The translations under genes were made by a program, and so were the position numbers. Below the pieces are notes generated by a model. The model made no database searches, was not told the DNA's origin, and saw only the letters and a program-made list of their open reading frames with translations. Positions 1-7,154 of a stretch of 58,523 nt of DNA are shown piece by piece (the stretch's first letter is position 1; each line of letters begins with the position of its first letter). The stretch is from Xenococcaceae cyanobacterium MO_167.B27 (GTDB lineage: Bacteria > Cyanobacteriota > Cyanobacteriia > Cyanobacteriales > Xenococcaceae). The stretch spans positions 1 to 58,523 of the forward strand of contig JASJCP010000022.1 of assembly GCA_030065935.1 (NCBI GenBank). The letters are read 5' to 3'.

Positions 1-2911
1 CAATAATCTGTTGTGAGTCATGATCTAAAGCTCCCCTCTCTGGTAGGAGAGGGGTTGGGGGTGAGGTTGGGGCTGGTTCAACCAAATCTATTTCACTAAT
101 CTCTCCATTCCTAACTTGACTGGGACTAGGAGCTTTACCGCCCTTTCCTGTGACGATAAATTCACTTCCTTTTCCTTGTTGACAGAGATTTTGAGCCACT
201 AATCTGGTGACATCCACAACATCTGAGGGTAACTCTTCTAATGCTTCTGTGGGATTAACATCAGGTTGATTGATGAGAACTTCTCCATCTAGACCGATAT
301 CAGAACTAGCATCAAGATCATTAGTATTGTTTGGTGGTTGAGAGTTCCGCTCCTCGATGCCAAAAATTCCGTTAGTAGTAATATTAATCTCTCCCCCTAT
401 TCCTTCTGCTGCACGAGCAATAATATCGTTGTTTTGGTTGGGGAAAGCAATGACAAAATCAGCATCAATAGTGATGTTACCACCATCAGCATCTTCTAAT
501 GCTTCTGCTGAAATAGTACTGTTATCTCTAATGGTTAAATTATCAGCAATTTGCAGAGTAATATTGCCACCAATACCCACAGGGGTTGATGCTGACAAGG
601 CTGCTCCTGTTGACAAGGCTAAAGAGTTGGCTTGAATATAAAGATTATCTGCATTTCCTTGTCCTAAACTCTCTACTGATATTTCTGCGTCATTAGTGAG
701 ATATAGGTTATTAGTATAGATCTTAATATCATTGGCATTTCCTTTTCCAAATTCTTCTACTGTACTGAAAATACCACTGTTAAATCCATCTTGGTCTGCC
801 CCATCTGCTGAGATGGTATCAGAAGCTTTGATGGTAATAGTTCCAGCATTTCCATCTCCAAAAGTACTGGCAGTTACTTGACCTCCCTGTCTCAGGAGTA
901 ACTTAGCAGTAGTAATATCTATCCCCCCTCCAGTGCCTATTGCTTTTTTCTCTACTGTACTGAAAATGCCACTGTTAAATCCATCTTGGTCTTCCCCATC
1001 TGCTGAGATGGTATCAAAAGCTTGGATGCTAATAGTTCCGGCATTTCCATCTCCAAAAGTACTGGCAGTTACTTGACCTCCCTGTCTCAGGAATAACTTA
1101 GTAGTAGTAATATTAATCCCACCAGAGTTGCCCATTCCTGTGTTTCTTACCTGACTAAAAATGCCACTGTTAGCTCCTCCATCTTGGTCTTCCCCATCTG
1201 CTGAGATGGTATCGAAAGCTTTGATGGTAATAGCTCCAGAATTTCCATCTCCAAAAGTACTGGCACTTACTCTACCTCCCTGTCTCAGGAATAACTTAGT
1301 AGTAGTAATATTAATCCCACCAGAGTTGCCCATTCCTCTTTCTCCTACCTGACTAAAAATGCCACTGTTAGCTCCTCCATCTTGGTCTTCCCCATCTGCT
1401 GAGATGGTATCGAAAGCTTTGATGGTAATAGCTCCAGCATTTTCATCTCCAAAAGTACTGGCACTTACTCTACCTCCCTGTGTTAAAGACAACTTAGTAG
1501 TAGTAATATTAATCCCACCAGAGTTGCCCATTCCTCTTTCTCCTACCTGACTAAAAATGCCACTGTTAGATCCATGTTGGTCTGCCCCATCTGCTGAGAT
1601 GGTATCGGAAGCTTTGATGGTGATAGCTCCGGCATTTCCATCTCCAAAAGTACTGGCAGTTACTTGACCTCCCTGTCTCAGGAATAACTTAGTAGTAGTA
1701 ATATTAATCCCACCAGAGTTGCCTACTCCTCTTTCTCCTACCTGACTAAAAATGCCACTGCCCAATCCATCTTGATCTACCTTATCTGCTGAAATAGTAC
1801 CTGAAGCATTAATGTTAATTGTCCCCCCATTTCCTTCTCCAAAAATACTGGCATTTACTACACTTCCCTCTGTCAAAAACAGGTTAGTAGTAGTAATATT
1901 AATCCCACCAGAGTTGCCTACTCCTGATTCTTCTACCCGATTGAAAATGCGACTTCCTTGACTCACAGTAATATCATTGGTGGCATTGAGGGTAATATCT
2001 CCTGCAACAGCTTCTGTCGAGCGTGATTCTGAGGCTATTCCTGCTATTAAACTACTTCCCCCTAATTCTCCCCCAGAAATTTTAATATTACGACCATTGA
2101 CACTGATACTACCGCCCCCTGCTGCTCTTACATTCACCTCAACACCATTAGTCAAAGTAACATCTGCTCTAGCTACTCCTTCTGGAAAGCTTATTGAATC
2201 AATACCAAAATCTTCCCCTGACTGTTGTAGATTAAAACTAACTTGTCCAAATTCTGCTACTCCACCTAATTCAATTCTTGCTCCTGGTGCTGTTATTTCT
2301 GCTCCAGCAATACTGACATTACCACCTAAGAGTACAAAAGCTTCTCCATTATTTACTTGGAGATTACTGGCATTAACAGCAATTTCACCGGGATTATTGC
2401 CAAAAGTTAAGCCAATCGGCATATTAATTGTAAGTATTGGGGGATGATCTCCATCTGTTGCCAAAAATTCCCCTTCAGGAAAGACAATACTATTAGCTGT
2501 ACTACCTAAAAAAGAACCACCGATATTAAGAGAGGCATTTTCCCCAAAAATAATTCCCGCAGGATTAATCAAGTATAAATTAGCTTTACCGTTGGCTCGA
2601 ATCAAACCATCAATACGAGAAACATCTCCTCCTGTAACCCGAGAAAAGATATTAACGATGTCGCTGCCATTATTAAAGAACGCTTCTGTGCCATTGATTA
2701 CAGAAAACTCTCGAAAACTATGAAAAAGATTATATCCAACGCGATGCCCAAGGCAACAGCTTCGCTGGTCGCCTCCATCAATTCTGATACCATTATCCGT
2801 AGGTGTTAAACTTGTATTGGTAGTGCCATCGGGAGTTATTTGTGCCTTGACTGGGACTGCGATCACAGTTCCCAGAAATAATCCTACAAGTAGCTCACAC
2901 CAAGGTTTCAT
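1..2911 (-). CDS. Filamentous haemagglutinin-type exoprotein (TpsA-like), C-terminus beyond window
   Basis: Open on the minus strand from an ATG at 2911 to the window edge without a stop, so about 970 residues are visible and the end is missing. The N-terminus has a signal peptide, then the haemagglutinin secretion domain (ITPDGT, SRIDGLIRANG, NLYLINPAGIIFG, NIGGSFLGSTA), the signature of two-partner secretion proteins exported through a TpsB/ShlB pore. The middle is a run of about seven 65-66-residue beta-helix repeats (see separate entry). Near the visible end the motif NLCQQGKGSEFIVTGKGG is typical of the cyanobacterial family C-terminus, so little is probably missing. Two palindromic repeats are inserted in frame (2739-2775 and 31-54). 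No TpsB partner is in the window. Likely a secreted adhesin; the role is inferred from family. Confidence 0.88.
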   Translation of the reverse strand, partial: MKPWCELLVGLFLGTVIAVPVKAQITPDGTTNTSLTPTDNGIRIDGGDQRSCCLGHRVGYNLFHSFREFSVINGTEAFFNNGSDIVNIFSRVTGGDVSRIDGLIRANGKANLYLINPAGIIFGENASLNIGGSFLGSTANSIVFPEGEFLATDGDHPPILTINMPIGLTFGNNPGEIAVNASNLQVNNGEAFVLLGGNVSIAGAEITAPGARIELGGVAEFGQVSFNLQQSGEDFGIDSISFPEGVARADVTLTNGVEVNVRAAGGGSISVNGRNIKISGGELGGSSLIAGIASESRSTEAVAGDITLNATNDITVSQGSRIFNRVEESGVGNSGGINITTTNLFLTEGSVVNASIFGEGNGGTININASGTISADKVDQDGLGSGIFSQVGERGVGNSGGINITTTKLFLRQGGQVTASTFGDGNAGAITIKASDTISADGADQHGSNSGIFSQVGERGMGNSGGINITTTKLSLTQGGRVSASTFGDENAGAITIKAFDTISADGEDQDGGANSGIFSQVGERGMGNSGGINITTTKLFLRQGGRVSASTFGDGNSGAITIKAFDTISADGEDQDGGANSGIFSQVRNTGMGNSGGINITTTKLFLRQGGQVTASTFGDGNAGTISIQAFDTISADGEDQDGFNSGIFSTVEKKAIGTGGGIDITTAKLLLRQGGQVTASTFGDGNAGTITIKASDTISADGADQDGFNSGIFSTVEEFGKGNANDIKIYTNNLYLTNDAEISVESLGQGNADNLYIQANSLALSTGAALSASTPVGIGGNITLQIADNLTIRDNSTISAEALEDADGGNITIDADFVIAFPNQNNDIIARAAEGIGGEINITTNGIFGIEERNSQPPNNTNDLDASSDIGLDGEVLINQPDVNPTEALEELPSDVVDVTRLVAQNLCQQGKGSEFIVTGKGGKAPSPSQVRNGEISEIDLVEPAPTSPPTPLLPERGALDHDSQQII
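31..54. repeat. Hairpin repeat inside haemagglutinin gene
   Basis: CCCCTCTC at 33-40 pairs perfectly with GAGAGGGG at 47-54 around a 6-nt loop, followed by a G-rich tail to about 76. In frame it encodes a proline-rich stretch (PTPLLPERGA) that does not resemble the surrounding protein. This type of CCCCTCTC/GAGAGGGG palindrome is a common dispersed cyanobacterial repeat. Confidence 0.6.
700..1960 (-). repeat. Tandem 65-66-codon repeats in haemagglutinin gene
   Basis: The segment coding for SGIFSQVGERG, NSGGINITTTKL, VTASTFGDGNAG, ITIKASDTISAD recurs at a period of 195-198 bp. Unit boundaries lie near 762, 960, 1155, 1353, 1551, 1746 and 1937, the last being degenerate. The central units (1155-1550) are almost identical at DNA level, showing recent expansion or gene conversion. 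In TpsA proteins such repeats form right-handed beta-helix coils. Confidence 0.85.
2739..2775. repeat. REP-like palindromic repeat inserted in signal-proximal haemagglutinin domain
   Basis: On the minus strand the stretch reads GCGACCAGC..AGCTGTTGC..CGCG. It adds about ten residues (QRSCCLGHRV) between GGD and GYNLFHSF. The paralogue at 7155 runs GDRAGNNLFHSF at that point without the insert. A related copy lies at 5924-5968, outside genes. Confidence 0.6.
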
Positions 2912-2943
2912 GAAGATGCTTCTCAAGTAATTTTTTCCAATTA

Positions 2944-2955
2944 TATAGATCTATA
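2944..2955. promoter_or_regulatory. 12-bp palindrome upstream of haemagglutinin gene
   Basis: TATAGATCTATA is a perfect palindrome starting 33 nt upstream of the ATG at 2911. It could be an operator or overlap a -10 element. There is no other support. Confidence 0.3.
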
Positions 2956-3019
2956 AGGTTCTGTATCACTTAAGTTAAGCCAACTCTTACCTCTTACCAC
3001 TAATCCCTCTTATTGCAAC

Positions 3020-3041
3020 ACTCCCCAAGTTTTAGGGGAGT
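3020..3041. other. Small hairpin in the spacer between haemagglutinin and RRE-like gene
   Basis: ACTCCCC and GGGGAGT form a 7-bp stem around AAGTTTTA in the 265-bp spacer 2912-3176. A short direct repeat of a 15-bp unit containing AGTCGCGCATTC lies at 3097-3135. Nothing else is evident in the spacer. Confidence 0.35.
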
Positions 3042-3176
3042 GGGTGCAAGAGGTCTAATACCATTTCTCAAAAGTAACAAGAGACTTAGTTCAAAGTCAA
3101 AAGTCGCGCATTCAAAAGTCGCGCATTCAAAAGTTAAGAATAACAAGGGTTTTGGTAATCGGATTTCGTATAATTA

Positions 3177-3611
3177 CTAACCCTTTCGAGGTGGATTCGG
3201 CTTTTCTGGCGTATCTGGAGCAGAATTACCTGAACCTTGGTTAGCTTTTAGAGCAATTTGGTTAATTTTACTTAGTTCTGGTTGCAGATCCTCATCTTGA
3301 GGTTGTACATTCATTAAACTCCAAAACCCAGATGCTTCTGAAGTGAGTTCGGGTACAGTTTCACTCAGGTAGTCTTTATCTTCTAGGCTTTTCATCTCAT
3401 AGTTTATATGTTCTAATAATACCTGTCCTTCTAGTGTGCTGAGAATCTGATCAATGGTATGGTTGCCATCTAGGAGAGGAACAATTTGGCAGTACATTTC
3501 GCCACTGAGGGCATGGATTCTGTTTTCCGCTAATAGATTGACCTGTTCGGGTTCAATTATTTCGAGGCGAAAATGGGGTTTTATTTGTGGTGTTTTCATT
3601 GGTCGCTTCAC
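3177..3611 (-). CDS. Stand-alone RiPP-recognition-element-like protein (SagC/cyclodehydratase N-domain type)
   Basis: 144 residues. Residues about 8-90 (PHFRLEIIEPEQVNLLAENR, PLLDGNHTIDQILSTLEGQV, YEMKSLEDKDYLSE) match the pattern of the N-terminal winged-helix domain of TOMM/bacteriocin cyclodehydratase partner proteins (SagC/E1-like), which bind RiPP leader peptides. The following GFWSLMNVQP resembles the linker that normally leads into the ThiF/E1-like domain, but that domain is absent and the protein ends in a Gln/Pro-rich tail of about 35 residues. No YcaO, ThiF or precursor gene is visible nearby; neighbours are a haemagglutinin gene and an IS element. It is either a discrete RRE or a truncated cyclodehydratase subunit. 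The start could also be Met5. Confidence 0.6.
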   Translation of the reverse strand: MKRPMKTPQIKPHFRLEIIEPEQVNLLAENRIHALSGEMYCQIVPLLDGNHTIDQILSTLEGQVLLEHINYEMKSLEDKDYLSETVPELTSEASGFWSLMNVQPQDEDLQPELSKINQIALKANQGSGNSAPDTPEKPNPPRKG

Positions 3612-3738
3612 TCCAAGCTAAAAGTCATAAGCCGATCAACATTGACTTTGATGTTTCAAGCTATATATAAGGATTAAGCATCGGAATTATGCAAATAAGT
3701 AGATGTTTGATATCTCCTACGTTTGAAAACGCAGGATT

Positions 3739-5130
3739 CTAAACGGATGTCGCTACGGGTACTAAAAGTACCTCTTCGCTCCGTTTGCGATAAGATTTGC
3801 TCATGCAAGTTAAATCGTATCGCTTGGGAAGTATCAAGGCTTCCCTACCGACCTCGGCTAGAGATATCCCTAGCTGTGTCGCTACTTTACGCATAATATT
3901 TGCTGCTGCTTGAGCATCGCAGGAAATAATTTTCCCAGTGGCGGTTTTATAAGTACCCCTAGTAATTCTGCTTCCTGAAAGTCTCCACTGTGCGGGTTTT
4001 TCACCGTATTTAGGTAGAAGATCTCCATCGAGAAAACTACTCTTTGAAGTGTACGCCTCTTCGGTTTCTGTAAATACAATACCTACTGATTCCGCTAATT
4101 CTTTAATTCTATTTTTGAGTCTAGCGGTTGGGATTTGTACAAAATTTTGATTATTGACTCTGCCAAGTTTAGACTCATTTTTAACACCTTGTCCCCAACC
4201 AAAAACAATATTGCCAATGCCATGTATAGCGCAATAATTGATTATAAATCGAGCAGCCTTGTTAACCAGGTCTTTAATTTGACAATTCCGCTTATGAGTT
4301 ATTTTGTCTAAATATCTATCCCAATAAAATTCAGATTTTCCTTTTTTGTACTGAGCTACTTTTTTGTTGTACCTTTGATTAATTGACTTAATCTTTTTGC
4401 CACAAACAATAAAACTTTTACCTTTGTTACTGGTTACAGATAACCAGTTTGTAACCCCTGGATCTATCCCAACAGCTTGAGAATAATCTAATCTAAGAGC
4501 CGTTTTGCTCTCAGTCTTATAAACATATTCTGCCCATAATTGACCACAAGCAGGAACAATTCTAACTTCGGCTAATTGTTCAGAGGTAAAGCCATAACCA
4601 CCAGGAATAGTTAATTCTTTATTAACTAATTCTGGCTTGCACTCCTTACTAATAGCTAGTTTGCAAGTTCCTTCGTATTCGTCATAAGTGACAGCTTGAG
4701 AGGGAAAAGCTACCTGATAAAGTCCTCTAGATTTCCTATATTTGGGAATACAGGGCTTATCTTTAATCTCCCCCTGCCAATATTTTTTCAGCAGTTTGTT
4801 ATAACTGGTTACTCCCTCAACTACAGACTTTAAACATTGTTGGCCTTGCTGTCCTCCCAATCCTATATAGTGCTTATTACTCTTAAAGTCTTTACATAGT
4901 TGAGCATAACTAGCTTTGACATATCGGTCTTTAAAAGCAATCCGATACATATCATTTTGGTCAAAAAAAGTCCGAGTTTCGCAAAGATCAAAATGAGCTT
5001 GGCGAACTGCAAACAATGCTGAGTTATAGAGGCTGTTTGATTGATGGGCTAACCAAAGTAAACAAGATTCGGTCTCATCATCAATCTTGCCAGAAAGGAG
5101 TATTTTTTGGGTTCTGTATTGATAGCTCAT
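3739..5130 (-). CDS. tnpB: IS605-family TnpB (RNA-guided nuclease family), relocated-glutamate type
   Basis: 463 residues. RuvC-I aspartate is in VGIDPGVTNW and RuvC-III aspartate in SCDAQAAANIM. The usual RuvC-II glutamate is absent: the position reads IVFGWGQGVKNES. An alternative acidic cluster TETEEAYTSKSSFLD follows, in the place where other TnpBs carry the zinc finger. The NNQNFVQIP motif is typical of this cyanobacterial TnpB group. The frame ends just before the terminal hairpin at 3715-3736, so the guide (omega/reRNA) scaffold is expected at its 3' end. Divergent from tnpA with a 42-bp gap. Intact; activity not assured. Confidence 0.88.
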   Translation of the reverse strand: MSYQYRTQKILLSGKIDDETESCLLWLAHQSNSLYNSALFAVRQAHFDLCETRTFFDQNDMYRIAFKDRYVKASYAQLCKDFKSNKHYIGLGGQQGQQCLKSVVEGVTSYNKLLKKYWQGEIKDKPCIPKYRKSRGLYQVAFPSQAVTYDEYEGTCKLAISKECKPELVNKELTIPGGYGFTSEQLAEVRIVPACGQLWAEYVYKTESKTALRLDYSQAVGIDPGVTNWLSVTSNKGKSFIVCGKKIKSINQRYNKKVAQYKKGKSEFYWDRYLDKITHKRNCQIKDLVNKAARFIINYCAIHGIGNIVFGWGQGVKNESKLGRVNNQNFVQIPTARLKNRIKELAESVGIVFTETEEAYTSKSSFLDGDLLPKYGEKPAQWRLSGSRITRGTYKTATGKIISCDAQAAANIMRKVATQLGISLAEVGREALILPKRYDLTCMSKSYRKRSEEVLLVPVATSV

Positions 5131-5172
5131 GTATATTATTATAGTCGTAAAGACTATTTAAAAATATAAATT

Positions 5173-5589
5173 TTGATGGCTAAATTATTAAAAAAGGATT
5201 ACGAGTACAGGCATGAGAAAGGCTCGGTTTCGTCGCTGAATTATCACTTTGTTTTTTGCCCGAAAAGAAGAAAAGCAGTTTTAGTTGATGGGGTGGCTAA
5301 AAGGCTGCAAGAAATAATATTTGAAGTGGTCAAAGAGCATGGATGGAAGCTAATAGCATTAGAAATTATGCCTGACCACGTCCATATGTTTATTAATGCT
5401 CCAACTCATGAAAGCCCTTCTCAAATAATAAAATGGGTTAAAGGTCGTGCATCGAGATACTTAAGACAGGAATTTCCCGACCTGAAAAAACTACCTTGTT
5501 TGTGGAGTCCTAGTTATTTTGTGGGGTCAACAGGTCAAGTTAGTACAGATGTTGTCAAACGCTATATTGAAACTCAACGCTCAGCATAA
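5173..5589 (+). CDS. tnpA: IS200/IS605 Y1 transposase TnpA
   Basis: 138 residues, normal length for the family. The HUH motif is MPDHVHMF and the catalytic tyrosine lies in VVKRYIETQ. The YHFVFCPKRRK motif near residue 25 is typical. The next Met, MAKLLKK, is an alternative start. Single-strand DNA transposase that cuts at the element's end hairpins; partner of the divergent tnpB. Confidence 0.93.
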   Translation: MMAKLLKKDYEYRHEKGSVSSLNYHFVFCPKRRKAVLVDGVAKRLQEIIFEVVKEHGWKLIALEIMPDHVHMFINAPTHESPSQIIKWVKGRASRYLRQEFPDLKKLPCLWSPSYFVGSTGQVSTDVVKRYIETQRSA

Positions 5590-5712
5590 ATAATTCCATA
5601 CGTGGGATTAAAATCCCTTCCTTGTTTTCATCCTATGGTTAAAAACCATAGGCTCTCAACTACGTTTAATGTAGAATAAATTACATAGTGAAAATCGGGA
5701 ATAGGGCTGGAA

Positions 5713-5738
5713 GTAGCGACCTGCATACAGGTTGCTAC
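5713..5738. repeat. Inverted repeat, 11-bp arms
   Basis: GTAGCGACCTG and CAGGTTGCTAC flank CATA, with 10 of 11 bases paired. It lies in the 520-bp spacer between tnpA and the DUF928 gene. That spacer also holds the operator-like motif (5773-5805) and a REP-like copy (5924-5968). Confidence 0.5.
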
Positions 5739-5772
5739 ACAACAAAATCGATCTATTAAATAAACCCTTCCC

Positions 5773-5805
5773 AAAATACCTGAAAAAATACCTGAACTTT
5801 TCCCC
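5773..5805 (+). promoter_or_regulatory. Direct-repeat operator-like motif (TACCTGAA x2, 12-bp step)
   Basis: TACCTGAA occurs at 5777-5784 and 5789-5796, followed by a C-rich tail. The whole 33-bp block is nearly identical to the reverse strand at 12628-12660 upstream of the convergent CHASE2 gene. Direct repeats close to one helical turn apart suit a response-regulator site. It is about 310 bp upstream of the DUF928 start. Function inferred. Confidence 0.5.
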
Positions 5806-5923
5806 TTTTACTTTATCAAGGGTAATTGCACAATAATTAATAAACCCAAATTATACGTGGAAGAAACTTTAATGGAGTGCAAAGTTACCAAAGCATGGAT
5901 TTTTTAACTTTTTAATGCTCAAA

Positions 5924-5968
5924 AACGCGGTGCGCGGTAGCGCAACAGCAAAAGCTGGTCGCACAAGG
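5924..5968. repeat. REP-like palindromic repeat, intergenic copy
   Basis: Contains the same GCGACCAGC...GCTGTTGC...CGCG pattern on the minus strand as the in-gene copy at 2739-2775, with several differences. This shows the sequence is a dispersed repeat and not haemagglutinin-specific. Confidence 0.45.
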
Positions 5969-6111
5969 GATATTTTAGTTGAATTAAAGTTCCTTTTCCC
6001 TTTAACCATTAACCTTTTCCCATCCATACCAATTAATAAATAGGCTTATCCAAAGAGTATTAAGGTTGACTGATTTATGCTAATCCACTATTTGAAGTTG
6101 GAGGACAAAAA

Positions 6112-6894
6112 ATGAAGCTCTTGGAAAAAGATACATATCTTAAAATATTAAACAACAATTTAGCTTTGATTAGTTTTGTAACTGGATTGAGTTTTTTATT
6201 AACATCAGTAGCAACTGCTAAAATCAATACTATTGTTCTATTTCAACCACCGCCAGAAGAAGAAAGACCAGAAAATACAGAGGGTGCAGCTTCGCGCCAA
6301 AATAAACAGTGTTTTCAAGATTGGTTTGTGACTGAACAACAGAAGCATACAAGCGATCGCCTGAAGTTGACTGCTGTTGTACCTGATAGCAACTATGGGT
6401 TAACAGTAAGCGATCGCCCTACTTTTTGGGTTTATTTACCTCAAACTTCAGCAAAGCAAGCAATTTTGAGTATTCAAGAAGAAGGGATTAATCCTCATTG
6501 GCAACAGTCTATTAATTTATCAGGAAAAGCTGGAATTATGGGGATTAAATTATCAGATGATGCTCCTGCTTTAGAAATTGGCAAAAACTATCGATGGGCA
6601 GTAATATTAGTTTGCGGTACAAGACCAAATCCTAACGATCCTGTTGTTGCTGCTTGGATTAAGCCTGTTGATGAATCTCAATTTATTGATTCTCAATTAC
6701 CAGAAAAAACTATGTTAGAAAGGGCTGCTTGGTATGCACAAAAGGGAATTTGGTATGATGCTCTAGATATTTTGATAGCAGCAAAAAAATCAGATAATTG
6801 GAATAATATTTGGGTTAAATATTTACAATCTGGTGGTTTAGATGAAATTGCCAATAAACCAATTATTAGTGAACTCAAAAGTAACAAGGATTAA
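6112..6894 (+). CDS. DUF928 family secreted protein
   Basis: 260 residues. An N-terminal hydrophobic segment (about 18-36) acts as signal or anchor. The domain pattern is that of DUF928: CFQDWF, LTVSDRPTFWVYLPQTSA, LEIGKNYRWAVILVCG, AAWIKP, RAAWYAQKGIWYDALDIL. In cyanobacteria DUF928 genes commonly sit beside haemagglutinin, CHAT or CHASE2-AAA genes, as here. No catalytic function is known. SD-like GGAGG lies just upstream of the ATG. Probably one unit with the haemagglutinin gene at 7155, although repeats fill the 260-bp gap. The GAASRQ stretch at about 58-63 looks like inserted repeat-derived sequence. Confidence 0.82.
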   Translation: MKLLEKDTYLKILNNNLALISFVTGLSFLLTSVATAKINTIVLFQPPPEEERPENTEGAASRQNKQCFQDWFVTEQQKHTSDRLKLTAVVPDSNYGLTVSDRPTFWVYLPQTSAKQAILSIQEEGINPHWQQSINLSGKAGIMGIKLSDDAPALEIGKNYRWAVILVCGTRPNPNDPVVAAWIKPVDESQFIDSQLPEKTMLERAAWYAQKGIWYDALDILIAAKKSDNWNNIWVKYLQSGGLDEIANKPIISELKSNKD

Positions 6895-6897
6895 GGA

Positions 6898-7013
6898 TTA
6901 AGGATTGGTGATTGGTGATTGGTGATTGGTGATTGGTGACTGGGGAGATGAGGTGGTTGATTGTTATTATTACTTATTACTTATTACTTACTACTTATTA
7001 CTTATTACTTATT
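6898..7013. repeat. Short tandem heptamer repeats
   Basis: GATTGGT is repeated about five times (6901-6940), then TTACTTA-type heptamers run through 6967-7013. These are typical cyanobacterial STRR arrays. They fill most of the gap between the DUF928 gene and the second haemagglutinin gene. Confidence 0.85.
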
Positions 7014-7154
7014 ACCTCTGACCTTCTACCTATATTCTCTGACTTATTAGTTCTTAGTTTAATCCTCAATCCTCATCCCCTGCTTCCTCATCCCTCATAA
7101 TTTATCCCTCATAATTTCTGCCCAGTACCCATTCAAAGATATACTGTACAGAAT

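Larger units (their letters stand above)
3715..5652. mobile_element. IS200/IS605 element with divergent tnpB and tnpA
   Basis: Divergent tnpB (minus) and Y1 tnpA (plus) lie between two end hairpins. One is at 3715-3736 (TCCTAC GTTT GA AAAC GCAGGA, one mismatch). The other is CCTATGGTT/AACCATAGG at 5632-5652. Both reading frames are intact, so the element may be active. IS200/IS605 elements move as single-stranded DNA without target duplication, so exact ends cannot be proven here. Confidence 0.8.

Noticed and set aside
700-1960. Regularly spaced repeats considered as a CRISPR array.
   Set aside because: The units are 195-198 bp, contiguous and in frame with no spacer-like variable parts. They code for beta-helix repeats.
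357-2447. Several plus-strand open frames across the first haemagglutinin gene.
   Set aside because: They are antisense to a long minus-strand gene with clear family motifs. Their regular spacing reflects the gene's tandem repeats.
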